From the NCBI RefSeq assembly GCF_009807035.1, contig NZ_WUBI01000002.1, forward strand, positions 496,001-560,000: a DNA stretch of 64,000 nt, written 5' to 3'. A program made the translations under genes and the position numbers. Position 1 is the stretch's first letter; the number at the start of each line of letters is the position of its first letter. Shown here piece by piece: positions 52,520-62,595 of this stretch. The notes beneath the pieces are model-generated. The model was not told the DNA's origin, searched no databases, and was given only the letters and a program-made list of their open reading frames with translations. The DNA comes from Paenibacillus dendrobii (GTDB lineage: Bacteria > Bacillota > Bacilli > Paenibacillales > Paenibacillaceae).

Positions 52520-52938
52520 TGTATCACCTCCGAGTTTACCCCTCATCCTCCGCATTCCCACACAGACACAAGCCGTAATGCCCGTTTAGTGCTTCAAGTT
52601 GCTTAATACGGAAATGCATTGGAATGAGAACGTCCTCTGCTGTCGTTTGACCGGTGTGAATCCAGTACAATGTCAGCGGACTTATTATTGCGTGACACAT
52701 CAGACCAGGGGCTTCGGCAATCATGGATACAGTTTTTCGCGGCAAGCGGCCCGGTCAAAAACGACCGTATTCATCCTTTAACCGTAAGAGCGTCCGCTAA
52801 AGCAGCTCCCCTCGCCAAATGAGGTTCAAGCTGTAACTTAATGTCTTCATCCAAAGGGCCGTCATTCCATGGTGATTGTCACGATTATAGAGTATCTTAT
52901 GTCATGCATACCCGGTGTGTGACAATCGCCCAGCCCTT
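52520..52938. other. frame-broken region between murG and murA, with an inverted repeat
   Basis: About 420 bases without a full gene. Just past the murG stop, GGTGATTGTCAC (52871-52882) and GTGACAATCGCC (52919-52930) form a 12-bp inverted repeat with one mismatch and a 36-base loop. After it, the minus strand shows three short frames joined by ATGA-type stop/start overlaps, the last at 52724-52536. They contain murB-like words (EPHLARG...ADALTV, SDVSR..KSADIVLD, HTGQTTAEDVL) in different frames, none convincing alone. B. subtilis has murB at this place. Confidence 0.45.
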
Positions 52939-54048
52939 TCAACGGACCTTCGTCAGACGGCGCATTTCATCAACAATCAGATTGGCGGAATCGGGTTTGC
53001 CCAGACTGCGGGATTGCTCGGACATTCCCTGCTGCACACGGAGATCCCCCATGATGTCTTCAATAGACTGATAGAGACGTTTTCCTGTCAAATCCTTTTC
53101 CAGAATGACTTTGGCAGCTCCTGCCTTCTCCAGCTGTCTCGCATTGGCCTCCTGATGGTTATTGGTTACGTTCGGAGACGGAATGAGAATGGAAGGAATA
53201 CCCAGTGATGTGATTTCAGCCAGGAAGGATGCTCCCGCCCGGTTCACGATTAAGGATGTCGCCGCCAGCACTTCCGGCATGTTATGAATATACGGAAGCA
53301 CATGCAAATGATTAGGCATACTGCCCAATTTGCTGCGGATTTCCTCCCGCGTCTTCTCAAAATAATTTTCGCCCGTTACATATACAAAATGAATATGCTT
53401 CATCTGCTCGAGCTGCGGGGCCATTGCAATCATGGCATCATTGATGGCCTTTGCCCCGCGGCTTCCGCCGACTACGAGCACGACCGAGCTGTTCATGGGT
53501 ATGCCGAGTGTCGCGAAGCCGCGTTCCCGGTTGGCCGATTGCACGGTTGTTGCGCGCGGATTCCCCGTGTATATGACCCTTTTGGCTTTGGGAAACGAGC
53601 CCTCCGAGCCTTCAAAGCTCACGGCCACGGTGCTGACATATCGACTGAGAAACTTATTGGTCAGACCCGGAATGGCATTCTGCTCATGGATAATGCACGG
53701 AATGCCCAGCTTGGCAGCTGCATATACGACAGGACCGCAAACGTAACCGCCCGTACCGATGACGACATCCGGTTTGAACTCGGCGAGCATACGTTTGGAC
53801 GTCTTAACGCCCTTTAGAAAACGAATGACCGTCTTAATATTGTCTGTAGACAACTTGCGGCGAAAGCCCGTAATGTCAATCGATTGAAAAGGAATTTGTT
53901 CCTGGGGCACCAACTTGCTCTCCAAACCTCTTGTACCGCCAATATATAAAAAAGTAGAATCTGAATCTTCTGCTTCACACTGCCTCGCAACAGCGACGGC
54001 CGGGTAAATATGTCCCCCGGTACCCCCGCCTGTTAGAACGACGCGCAT
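52939..54048 (-). CDS. murG: UDP-GlcNAc:lipid I N-acetylglucosaminyltransferase
   Basis: A 369-residue GT-B enzyme that converts lipid I to lipid II at the inner membrane face. GGTGGHIYPA at the start, HEQNAIPGLTN and the donor-site NRAGASFLAEIT with PSPNVTNNHQEANAR are all present. The ATG at 54048 follows GCGAGGTGATCGGC, five bases past the spoVE/ftsW stop. Confidence 0.95.
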   Translation of the reverse strand: MRVVLTGGGTGGHIYPAVAVARQCEAEDSDSTFLYIGGTRGLESKLVPQEQIPFQSIDITGFRRKLSTDNIKTVIRFLKGVKTSKRMLAEFKPDVVIGTGGYVCGPVVYAAAKLGIPCIIHEQNAIPGLTNKFLSRYVSTVAVSFEGSEGSFPKAKRVIYTGNPRATTVQSANRERGFATLGIPMNSSVVLVVGGSRGAKAINDAMIAMAPQLEQMKHIHFVYVTGENYFEKTREEIRSKLGSMPNHLHVLPYIHNMPEVLAATSLIVNRAGASFLAEITSLGIPSILIPSPNVTNNHQEANARQLEKAGAAKVILEKDLTGKRLYQSIEDIMGDLRVQQGMSEQSRSLGKPDSANLIVDEMRRLTKVR

Positions 54049-54053
54049 GCCGA

Positions 54054-55151
54054 TCACCTCGCATAACGTGATAAATTAAGTAAAATGCCCAGAGCCGTCA
54101 ACATCAGCGTAAGTGACGAACCGCCATAACTGATCAGCGGCAATGTAATGCCCGTCACCGGCATAAGTCCGATTACAACACCGATGTTAATAACAACCTG
54201 AACGGCCACCATGCCGACGATGCCTACCGCCAGCAAGCTGCCGAAACGGTCAGGAATCGTCATGGCTACGCGCATGCCCCGCCACACCAGAATCAGAAAT
54301 AGCAGCAGCACGATTAGCCCGCCGATGAAACCAAGCTCTTCGGCCAGAATCGAAAATATAAAGTCCGTTTGCGGCTCCGGAACGTAGCTGTACTTTTGAC
54401 GGCTCATGCCAAGTCCCAAACCGCCCAGCCCTCCCGGGCCGATGGCATATAGAGATTGTATAATTTGATAGCCTGCCCCGAGCGGATCAGACCATGGATC
54501 AAGAAAAGCGGTAATTCTTTTAAGGCGGTATGGTGCTGCAATAATGAGTCCGACAAACCCGGCGGCTCCGGCTAGTCCGAGTAAACCCAGATGTCTCAGG
54601 CGTGCTCCTGCTGTGAAAATAATCATCATGGCTGCTCCCATCATTACGGTACCCGTTCCCAGGTCCGGTTGGAGCATGATCAACCCGAAAGCCAGTCCCA
54701 TCAGACCAAGAGGAGGTAGTAGTCCTTTTCCGAAAGAAGTGATATCCCATTCTTCGCTGCTGAGCCATTTGGAGAGGAACAGGATCATACCGAGCTTCAT
54801 AAACTCGGAGGGCTGAATACCGAAGGAACTGATGCCGAGCCAACTTCGCGCGCCGCCGCGTACAACCCCGACTCCCGGAATCAATACGATGACAAGCAGC
54901 ACGAAACAGACGATCAAGCCAAGTTTTGCATATTTTTTCCACACGCGAAAATCAATGTTTGCCGTGAAGAACATAGCTACGAGCCCTAATACGGCAAAGA
55001 GCAGCTGGCGTTTAACGAAATAAAAAGAGTCACCATAATCGTGAAAGGCCAGTACAGAGCCTGCGCTGTATACCATCACCATGCCGATCGTGAGCAAGCC
55101 CAAGATGCAGAGGAAGAGCCACAGATCCGGCGCCGGGCGTGTCTTGTTCAT
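54054..55151 (-). CDS. spoVE: SEDS peptidoglycan polymerase SpoVE/FtsW
   Basis: A 365-residue SEDS protein with about ten transmembrane helices. GARSWLGISSFGIQPSEFMKLG and the EELGFIGGLIVLLLF block are family signatures; the catalytic Asp is expected in the loop DPWSDPLGAGYQI. In B. subtilis the SEDS gene between murD and murG is spoVE, needed for cortex, with ftsW elsewhere. Both roles are possible here, so the symbol rests on position. Confidence 0.85.
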   Translation of the reverse strand: MNKTRPAPDLWLFLCILGLLTIGMVMVYSAGSVLAFHDYGDSFYFVKRQLLFAVLGLVAMFFTANIDFRVWKKYAKLGLIVCFVLLVIVLIPGVGVVRGGARSWLGISSFGIQPSEFMKLGMILFLSKWLSSEEWDITSFGKGLLPPLGLMGLAFGLIMLQPDLGTGTVMMGAAMMIIFTAGARLRHLGLLGLAGAAGFVGLIIAAPYRLKRITAFLDPWSDPLGAGYQIIQSLYAIGPGGLGGLGLGMSRQKYSYVPEPQTDFIFSILAEELGFIGGLIVLLLFLILVWRGMRVAMTIPDRFGSLLAVGIVGMVAVQVVINIGVVIGLMPVTGITLPLISYGGSSLTLMLTALGILLNLSRYAR

Positions 55152-55199
55152 GAAGAGGCCACCTTTTGCAAAAAAGTAGGGGCTTATCCACCCCCCTAC

Positions 55200-56621
55200 T
55201 TAAAGATTATGCACCGCCTCTTTAAAAATGCGTCCACGCTCCTCATATGAGGTAAACATGTCCCAGCTCGCACAGGCCGGAGAAAGAAGCACGATATCTC
55301 CCGGCCCAGCTGCGGCCGCGGCCTGTTTAACGGCTGCGCGGAGCGTGTCGGCGGCGTCCTCTTCATTATCGACGACGACAATATGCTTTAATCCCGCCAG
55401 TTCCGAGACCTTGGCAATTTTTTGCGCGGTCTGACCCAACGCCACAACAGCCTTGACGCGTTCGGACAGCACCGGGAGCAGTTCCATATAATCCGAACCG
55501 CGGTCAAGCCCCCCGGCAATCAATACGATCGGCTGATGGAAGGAAGTCAATGCCATGGTGGTTGCTTTGGAATTGGTAGCTTTGGAATTGTTGTAATAAG
55601 CGACGCCGTGAAGATCCATCACGTATTCCAAACGATGTTCCACGCCGCGGAAGGAGGACAATGGGCCGCTCAAACGAACAGCAGGCGCGCCGGCAGCAAT
55701 CGAAATAGCGCAGGCGGCAGCCGCATTTGCGATGTTAAAGCGACCTGGAATACCGACTTCCCTCACAGGGATGATATCCGTAACCCGGCCTTGCTCGTCA
55801 CGATACACGATTTTTCGAGGAAGGTTATCCTCTGTATCCGCAACATAAGGGGGGCTGACATAAACGCCTTCCGCCAATTCTTCGTTTGTCGAAAAAGGCA
55901 ACAGCTTGGCCTTGATATAAGGAACCAGCTCGCGGCAGGTCGAATCATCCCAATTGAGGACTGCGGTATCTCCTTCTCCCATGTTCGCAAACATTTTGGC
56001 TTTGGAAGAAACGTAATCTTCCATGCCTCCATGATAATCCAGATGCGTTTCCGCCACGTTCAGCAAACAACCGATACGGGGTCTGAATTCCTCGGTCCCT
56101 TTCAGCTGAAAGCTGCTCAGCTCCGTGACCATCCAATTGCTGGCATCGGCATTCTGGGCAGCTTCGCAAAGCGGAGTCCCGATATTTCCGGCCACGATGG
56201 GACGCATCCCGGCTTCCTCCAGCATTTGGCCTACCCATGTCGTCGTTGTCGTCTTGCCATTGGAGCCCGTAATCCCAATAATGGGGGCACTGCAGATATG
56301 ATAGGCAACCTCAACCTCGGTTACGACTTCAATGCCAAGTTCCAGCGCTTTTTGTATAGGCTGAACCTTATACGGAATACCCGGATTTTTGACAAGCAGA
56401 GAAATACCGGGATGAACCAGATTCTCCGGATGACCGCCACAAATGACGGTGATGCCCAGCGACTCCAGTTCCCCGGCTTCGGGGCATTGATCTCTGTCTT
56501 TCTGATCGTTTACCGTTACAACTGCACCGTAGCTATGCATAACTTTGGCTACTTGTACACCGCTTTTGGCCAAACCCAGCACGATAACTTCCTGACCCCT
56601 GTAAGACTCTGGATGCTTCAT
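55200..56621 (-). CDS. murD: UDP-N-acetylmuramoylalanine--D-glutamate ligase
   Basis: A 473-residue Mur ligase. The ATP loop GITGSNGKTTTT, the NVAETHLDYHG block and NNSKATNSKATTMAL are typical of MurD, as is VLLSPACASWDMFTSYEERG near the end. It adds D-Glu to UDP-MurNAc-L-Ala. It starts three bases past mraY. Confidence 0.96.
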   Translation of the reverse strand: MKHPESYRGQEVIVLGLAKSGVQVAKVMHSYGAVVTVNDQKDRDQCPEAGELESLGITVICGGHPENLVHPGISLLVKNPGIPYKVQPIQKALELGIEVVTEVEVAYHICSAPIIGITGSNGKTTTTTWVGQMLEEAGMRPIVAGNIGTPLCEAAQNADASNWMVTELSSFQLKGTEEFRPRIGCLLNVAETHLDYHGGMEDYVSSKAKMFANMGEGDTAVLNWDDSTCRELVPYIKAKLLPFSTNEELAEGVYVSPPYVADTEDNLPRKIVYRDEQGRVTDIIPVREVGIPGRFNIANAAAACAISIAAGAPAVRLSGPLSSFRGVEHRLEYVMDLHGVAYYNNSKATNSKATTMALTSFHQPIVLIAGGLDRGSDYMELLPVLSERVKAVVALGQTAQKIAKVSELAGLKHIVVVDNEEDAADTLRAAVKQAAAAAGPGDIVLLSPACASWDMFTSYEERGRIFKEAVHNL

Positions 56622-56624
56622 CTT

Positions 56625-57590
56625 CTACAACCCCTTGTTCAAGTAAAGTCCAATGCCTGCAAGAATAATGCCCACAGCCCAGAATGTGATGACAACACGC
56701 CATTCCGACCAGCCGGACAATTCAAAGTGATGGTGAATCGGACTCATTTTAAATATCCGCTTGCCTCTGGTTTTGAAAGACGCCACCTGAAGCACAACGG
56801 ACAGCATTTCGATGACAAACACGCCGCCGATAATGATGAAGAGCAGTTCGCTTTTGGTTACAATCGCGATAGCGCCGATAGCGCCGCCAATGCCCAGAGA
56901 CCCCGTATCGCCCATGAATACCTTGGCCGGGTGTGCATTAAACACAAGAAAACCAAGCACCGCTCCGATCATGGCAGCAGCACACACGGCTGCGGATAAC
57001 GACGTAGCCTGCATCGCAACGAGAGCAAAAGCCGCAAACGCAATAGCGCTGACACCCGACAGCAGTCCGTCAAGACCATCGGTAAAATTAACCGCATTAC
57101 TGATCGCCAGCATCATGATGACGATAAACGGATAGTAGAACCAGCCTCCCCAATCAAAAGACCACGAGGTTCCCGGAACGTGAATCGCTGTGCTGTGTCC
57201 GTTTTGGATCAGCAAAATACACATGATGGCTGAAAAAAGCAGCTGTCCAAATAGCTTCTGGCGGGCTGTTAGCCCAAGCGAGCGTTTAAATACGATTTTG
57301 ATATAATCATCGAGAAACCCGATGAGACCGAAGCCCAGTGTCGCTACAAGCAAAACATAAAAATCCGTATTAATGACTGAAAACTTTAAGAACGACAATG
57401 TAAACGCCAAAATGATAACTACGCCGCCCATCGTTGGCGTGCCGGCTTTTTTCAGATGGCTTTGCGGGCCGTCGTCGCGGACCTGCTGTCCAAATTTCAT
57501 GCGCCTCAATAGAGGAATCAGAAGCGGAGCAGCAATAACAGCCAGAATAAAAGAAACACCTATCGTTAGTAGAAGCAGTTGATAATCCAT
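56625..57590 (-). CDS. mraY: phospho-N-acetylmuramoyl-pentapeptide transferase
   Basis: A 321-residue integral membrane enzyme with ten helices. DDGPQSHLKKAGTPTMGG, FLDDYIK with the catalytic Asp pair, NFTDGLDGL and the final SPIHHHFELSGW are all intact. It makes lipid I from UDP-MurNAc-pentapeptide and undecaprenyl phosphate. Confidence 0.97.
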   Translation of the reverse strand: MDYQLLLLTIGVSFILAVIAAPLLIPLLRRMKFGQQVRDDGPQSHLKKAGTPTMGGVVIILAFTLSFLKFSVINTDFYVLLVATLGFGLIGFLDDYIKIVFKRSLGLTARQKLFGQLLFSAIMCILLIQNGHSTAIHVPGTSWSFDWGGWFYYPFIVIMMLAISNAVNFTDGLDGLLSGVSAIAFAAFALVAMQATSLSAAVCAAAMIGAVLGFLVFNAHPAKVFMGDTGSLGIGGAIGAIAIVTKSELLFIIIGGVFVIEMLSVVLQVASFKTRGKRIFKMSPIHHHFELSGWSEWRVVITFWAVGIILAGIGLYLNKGL

Positions 57591-57611
57591 GGATTCACCC
57601 CCCTCGTATGT

Positions 57612-59018
57612 TTAGTTGTGTAAGTCTTCCTTGACAAGAGCATCCACTAATTCTTCCATTTTCATACCACGCGAAGCTTTAATCAGTACAATATCCTTCG
57701 GATGCACCTGACCGGTGAGGTGGGAAGCGAGTTCCCCTTTATCGGAAAAATGATACACAGGGAGCTCCGGACGCTCCAGCTGAGCGGCTTTTGCCGTCTC
57801 TGCGGAGAGCGAGCCGTAGGTATAGAGCATATCCACTTTGCCACTCGCAGCATATTCTCCAACTTCCGCATGAAACTCGAGCTCATTGGGCCCAAGCTCC
57901 AGCATGTCCCCGAGCACGGCAATTTTGTGACGGTAGCCCTTTAGGCTGTCCAAGGCGTCAATCGCTGCTTTCATGGACAGCGGACTTGCGTTGTATGCAT
58001 CGTTAAGGACGGTAAGCCCGCTCGGAGCTACTATTTGTTCAATACGCATGCCGGTTAATTGCAGACCGGATATCCCCTCACGAATCTTGCCGCCACTCAC
58101 GCCGAAATAATCCGCCACGGCCAGTGCAGCCAAGCAGTTAATGACATTATGCTGGCCAAGGAGCGGCAGTTCGAGCCCTTCCTCAGCATGGAGATGAGAA
58201 GTAAAAATAATCCCTTTGCCGTGGAACATCATACCTGTCGGGTAATCATCGTTTTTATCCTGATCCATGCCGAAGGTAAAGGTCTTAAGCCCTTCAGGCT
58301 TCACCGTCTCCGTTTCGCTGAGCACCAGCGGAAGCAGCGGCTCATCACCGTGGTAAATCAGAAGTCCGCCCGGTTTCATTCCACTGATGATCTCCAGCTT
58401 CGCACGGGCGATTTCATGTCTGGAACCAAGCTGCAGCAGATGGGCTTCGCCAATGTTCGTGATAACGGCCACTTCCGGATTGGCGATGGCCGATAGACTC
58501 TCGATCTCATGGCGTCCACTCATGCCCATCTCCAGCACGGCGATTTCCGTATCAGCCGGCATCTCCAGAATCGTAAGCGGAAGACCGATATGATTATTAA
58601 AATTTCCTCCGGTTTTATGTACCTTGAAGGAAGTCTCCAGAAGCGCATAGATCATATCCTTGGTTGTGGTCTTGCCGTTGCTGCCTGTGATGCCGACTAC
58701 GCGGCAGCCAACATCGGCCAGATATGCCTTGGACAATGTCTGAAGCGCGGCAAGCGTATCTTCCACGACAATGACAGGCCCTTCCGGTGGAATACCACGA
58801 TCTCGCTGCCATAGTACCCCGCTCGCACCGCCATCAAGCGCTGCAGCAGCAAAGGCATGGCCGTCGAATTTCTCTCCGACAAGCGGTACAAATAATCTGC
58901 CGCCGACCAGCTTACGTGAATCCGTAAAGACACCTTTTACCTGTATATCACAATCATGGTCATGCGTTAGGGTTCCCCCGCACATGACCGCAACTTCGCC
59001 CAGCTTTTTCGTAATCAC
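57612..59018 (-). CDS. murF: UDP-N-acetylmuramoyl-tripeptide--D-Ala-D-Ala ligase
   Basis: A 468-residue Mur ligase. GITGSNGKTTTKDMI, GGNFNNHIGLPLT and LNDAYNASPLSMKAAID identify MurF. It attaches D-Ala-D-Ala. It overlaps the murE stop by four bases, so translation is coupled. Confidence 0.96.
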   Translation of the reverse strand: MITKKLGEVAVMCGGTLTHDHDCDIQVKGVFTDSRKLVGGRLFVPLVGEKFDGHAFAAAALDGGASGVLWQRDRGIPPEGPVIVVEDTLAALQTLSKAYLADVGCRVVGITGSNGKTTTKDMIYALLETSFKVHKTGGNFNNHIGLPLTILEMPADTEIAVLEMGMSGRHEIESLSAIANPEVAVITNIGEAHLLQLGSRHEIARAKLEIISGMKPGGLLIYHGDEPLLPLVLSETETVKPEGLKTFTFGMDQDKNDDYPTGMMFHGKGIIFTSHLHAEEGLELPLLGQHNVINCLAALAVADYFGVSGGKIREGISGLQLTGMRIEQIVAPSGLTVLNDAYNASPLSMKAAIDALDSLKGYRHKIAVLGDMLELGPNELEFHAEVGEYAASGKVDMLYTYGSLSAETAKAAQLERPELPVYHFSDKGELASHLTGQVHPKDIVLIKASRGMKMEELVDALVKEDLHN

Positions 59019-60502
59019 TTGTTCATACCCCTTATCGCTTCTTTGGCAACTACCCGGTCATCAAAATCATGTTTTGTATGGCCGAGGATTTGATAGGTCT
59101 CATGACCTTTCCCCGCAATCAATACTACATCGTCTGGGCTTGCCATTTCAATAGCCTTTTGTATAGCCTCGCGCCGGTCCACGATGAGTTGATACTTTTC
59201 CTGCGGTACCGAATCTTCAAGAAGTCCCGCTTCAATATCTTTCAGGATGAGATCGGGATTTTCGGTGCGTGGATTATCGGAGGTGACCATGACCACATCA
59301 CTATATTTCGCTGCAAGCTTGCCCATGATTGGACGTTTCGTACGGTCACGATCTCCGCCGCAGCCGAATACGGTGATAACGCGGCCCTTAGCGAACTCCT
59401 TCACGGTCTTAAGTACGTTCTCAAGGCCGTCCGGCGTATGGGCATAATCCACAATAACTGCAAACGGCTGGCCTTCGTTCACGGATTCAACGCGTCCGTC
59501 CACTCCAGGAACTGACTCCAGGCTCTTCTTGATGCTCTCCAGCTCCAGACCTTCCAGCAGTCCTGCCGTAATTGCCGCGAGCGCATTATACACGTTGAAT
59601 TTACCGACCATACTCAACTGGATATCGGTGCTGCCCAGGAAGGTGTCCACATGGAAATGCGTACCTTGGGCGGTAATGGATATTTCCGATGCGCGAACAT
59701 CCGCATTATGAGCCAAACCGTATGTAATCACCTCGGCTGCGGTCATCTTGGCGAAATATTCGGTTGCCTCATCATCCGCATTAAGCACGGCATATTTCCG
59801 CTGATTTCTCTGGTGAGCGAACTTGTTTCCCAAGCGAGAAAAGAAAAGTCCCTTCGCCGCTTTGTAATCTTCCATGGTCTTGTGGTAATCCAGATGATCC
59901 TGGGTCAGGTTCGTAAAAATCGCCGTGCGGAAATCCGTTCCCTTGACACGACCTTGCTCCAGAGCATGGGATGAAACCTCCATCACGCAGCATTGCACGC
60001 CATTTGCGGACATATCATCCAGAGAACGCTGCAGTTCCAAGGCTTCCGGCGTCGTTCCGGACATCGGGAAAGTACGTCCTCCATAGCGCATTTGGATCGT
60101 GCCAATCAAGCCCGTGTTCACTCCATGATCATTCATCATTTTTTCAATTAAATATGTCGTGGTCGTTTTTCCGTTGGTTCCGGTCACCCCGATCATTTTC
60201 ATGTGTGTGCTAGGGGATCCAAAAAACGCATCTGCCATGACTGCCATCGCATAACGGCTGTCTTTGACAATCACTTGCGGCAGATCAATATTAAGCTGAC
60301 GCTCGACAACGAGCGCAGCAGCACCTTGATCTGCTGCCTGAGCGGCGTAATCATGGCCGTCCACGGTATGCCCCGGCAAGCAGATAAAGAGGTCACCCGG
60401 AGCAACCTTTCGCGAGTCGGTCTGAAGACCGGTAATGGTGATATCCCCGCTCCCTGTGATTTGTGCAATGGTTAGTGTTGAAGCCAGTTCGTTCAATTTC
60501 AT
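59015..60502 (-). CDS. murE: UDP-MurNAc-tripeptide synthetase, meso-DAP adding
   Basis: A 495-residue Mur ligase. GVTGTNGKTTTTYLIE is the ATP loop, and DNPRTENPD contains the DNPR motif of enzymes that add meso-diaminopimelate, so the wall should be mDAP type, consistent with dapL in this window. The ATG at 60502 follows GAGGGATTATGTT; the longer open frame upstream has no ribosome site. Confidence 0.96.
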   Translation of the reverse strand: MKLNELASTLTIAQITGSGDITITGLQTDSRKVAPGDLFICLPGHTVDGHDYAAQAADQGAAALVVERQLNIDLPQVIVKDSRYAMAVMADAFFGSPSTHMKMIGVTGTNGKTTTTYLIEKMMNDHGVNTGLIGTIQMRYGGRTFPMSGTTPEALELQRSLDDMSANGVQCCVMEVSSHALEQGRVKGTDFRTAIFTNLTQDHLDYHKTMEDYKAAKGLFFSRLGNKFAHQRNQRKYAVLNADDEATEYFAKMTAAEVITYGLAHNADVRASEISITAQGTHFHVDTFLGSTDIQLSMVGKFNVYNALAAITAGLLEGLELESIKKSLESVPGVDGRVESVNEGQPFAVIVDYAHTPDGLENVLKTVKEFAKGRVITVFGCGGDRDRTKRPIMGKLAAKYSDVVMVTSDNPRTENPDLILKDIEAGLLEDSVPQEKYQLIVDRREAIQKAIEMASPDDVVLIAGKGHETYQILGHTKHDFDDRVVAKEAIRGMNK

Positions 60503-60557
60503 AACATAATCCCTCGCTCTAATTCTATTATCATACGCCGCTGCCATGATGAAGTCG

Positions 60558-62510
60558 TCAATCAGGGGCTTTAGTTTGCTCTTTCAATTCGGGATCCACC
60601 CCCATATAGATCCGGATGGTTGAGCCGCGTTCAACACGGCTTCCCGGCTTCGGAGCCTGGCTGACCACCGTATTGCCGGTGCCTGACTTTGCCAGCATGA
60701 AGTTCATATTCAAATCTTCGTACAAATCCTGCACGGTTGCCCCGACCAGATCAGGAACGGTGACAATCGGCGTGTCTCCATACTTATACACCTTCGGCAA
60801 CTGATCCTTGCGCTGCGGCACATTCAGCACCTGAAGGGAATCCTTCAAAATATTCTGTACGATTGGCGCGGCAACCACGCCACCGAACTGAATGCCTGCC
60901 GGATTATCCACCGCCGTGTAAACCACGATTTGCGGATCGTCGGCTGGTGCAAAAGCAATGAAGGAAACGATGTGCTCGGTTGCCGAATACCTGCCGTTTA
61001 CAACGATCTGCGCGGTACCCGTTTTTCCTCCGACCCGGTAGCCGTCAATAAAAGCAGGACGGCCCGTTCCATTGGCAACAACGCTTTCCAATGCTTCGCG
61101 CACCTGTTTTGATGTTTCTTCAGATATGACCTGTCTGACAAGCTGCGGTTTGGTTTCACTAACCGTCTCTCCTGTTTCCGGATTGACCCAGGCCTTCGCC
61201 ACATATGGCTTATAGAGCTTCCCGCCGTTGATGGCCGCCGATACGGCTGCCACCTGCTGTATCGGCGTTACCGAAACCCCCTGTCCGAAAGCAGTGGTTG
61301 CCAGTTCCACGGGACCGACTTGGGAAGGCTTGAACAGAATGCCATTCTCCTCCCCGTTCAGGTCAATTCCGGTCTTCGAACCGAAACCAAAGTTGCGGAT
61401 ATACTGAAACAGCGAATCCTTGCCTAGCCGGTTGCCAAGCGTTACGAACCCCGGATTGCAGGAATTTTCCACAACCTGCAAAAAGGTTTCGCTGCCATGC
61501 CCGCCCCGCTTCCAGCATTTCAGCGTGGCTCCGCCAATTTTAATGTACCCCGGATCAAAAAACTGCTCGTGCTTGAGATCCACTTTCTTTTCCTGAAGTG
61601 CCGCAGCCAGCGTAATAATCTTAAAGGTAGATCCCGGTTCGTAAGTCATCCAGATCGGAAGGTTACGGTTGTAAACTTCCGATGCGTATTCTTTATAATT
61701 CGCCGGTTCATACCCCGGTCTGCTGGCCATCGCATATATTTCGCCGGTCTTGGGATTCATGGCGATTGACCAGGCACCTCTGGCCTGATACTGGACCATC
61801 GCTTGATCAAGCTCGCGTTCCATTATCGATTGAATCGACTTATCGATGGTAAGCTGCAGATTCAGTCCATCCTTGGGAGCATCGTATTTCTCGGATGAAC
61901 CCGGCATAAGGCGGCCGCCTGCATCCGATAAATAAGAGATGTTGCCATTGATGCCTTCAAGCTTGCTGTCATATTTGCGCTCGACTCCCGTCAATCCCTG
62001 GTTGTCGATGCCGGTAAAGCCTAGAATATGGCTGGCAAGATCCCCATAAGGATAATACCTCTTATTGTCCTCCGCAACAACGATACCCGGCAGATTTAAA
62101 TCACGAATTTTCTGAGCAAGCTCCATCGTAATTTTGCGTCCACCGGGCTGAAGTTTCACGCTTGATTGCCTTTTTGTAATCGTGCTTTTGATTTTCTCCT
62201 CGGTCATCCCGAGCAGAGGTGCCAGCAGCTTCGCCGTCTTATCTGGATCCTTCACCTGCACAGGGACCGCCATAATCGTCGGGGAACTGATATTGTATGC
62301 CAGAGCCGTACCGTTCCTATCCTGGATTTCTCCTCGTTTGGCTGTCGAGGGAATTTCTCTGCGCCAATTTTCCTCCGCTTTGGCCGATAGCTCCGCCCCC
62401 GTGCCAAGCTGGACGTACGCGAGCCTTACTATTATAGCAACAAACAGCAAGCAAAGAACCATCAAACTGGCCAGGAGTCTGCGTCTGCGCGTTACGTTCG
62501 AAACTTTCAC
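60558..62510 (-). CDS. spoVD: class B penicillin-binding protein SpoVD (stage V sporulation)
   Basis: A 650-residue class B transpeptidase: one N-terminal transmembrane helix (about 12-32), a dimerisation domain, then the transpeptidase with Ser294-x-x-Lys297, Ser350-Cys-Asn352 and Lys496-Thr-Gly. One PASTA domain closes it (about 575-640: PIVTVPDLVGATVQDLYEDLNMNF). In B. subtilis the second pbp of the cluster is spoVD, for cortex synthesis with SpoVE. It starts with GTG behind GGGAGGAATAAGA, and a stem-loop half covers that site. Confidence 0.88.
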   Translation of the reverse strand: MKVSNVTRRRRLLASLMVLCLLFVAIIVRLAYVQLGTGAELSAKAEENWRREIPSTAKRGEIQDRNGTALAYNISSPTIMAVPVQVKDPDKTAKLLAPLLGMTEEKIKSTITKRQSSVKLQPGGRKITMELAQKIRDLNLPGIVVAEDNKRYYPYGDLASHILGFTGIDNQGLTGVERKYDSKLEGINGNISYLSDAGGRLMPGSSEKYDAPKDGLNLQLTIDKSIQSIMERELDQAMVQYQARGAWSIAMNPKTGEIYAMASRPGYEPANYKEYASEVYNRNLPIWMTYEPGSTFKIITLAAALQEKKVDLKHEQFFDPGYIKIGGATLKCWKRGGHGSETFLQVVENSCNPGFVTLGNRLGKDSLFQYIRNFGFGSKTGIDLNGEENGILFKPSQVGPVELATTAFGQGVSVTPIQQVAAVSAAINGGKLYKPYVAKAWVNPETGETVSETKPQLVRQVISEETSKQVREALESVVANGTGRPAFIDGYRVGGKTGTAQIVVNGRYSATEHIVSFIAFAPADDPQIVVYTAVDNPAGIQFGGVVAAPIVQNILKDSLQVLNVPQRKDQLPKVYKYGDTPIVTVPDLVGATVQDLYEDLNMNFMLAKSGTGNTVVSQAPKPGSRVERGSTIRIYMGVDPELKEQTKAPD

Positions 62511-62520
62511 TCTTATTCCT

Positions 62521-62580
62521 CCCTGTTTATCCTAAGAATCATGACCGTTATTCCTATCATGATATTCGGGACAAACAGGG
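62521..62580 (-). promoter_or_regulatory. stem-loop between pbpB and spoVD, touching the spoVD ribosome site
   Basis: CCCTGTTTATCC (62521-62532) and GGACAAACAGGG (62569-62580) are 12-bp arms with one G-U pair in RNA and a 36-base loop. The arm nearest spoVD contains half of its GGGAGG ribosome site (62523-62518). Confidence 0.6.
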
Positions 62581-62595
62581 GCTAGAACAAGCTGT

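Noticed and set aside
55422..56999. 525-codon plus-strand open frame opposite murD and mraY
   Set aside because: Spans two well-supported genes in antisense; composition is non-protein-like.
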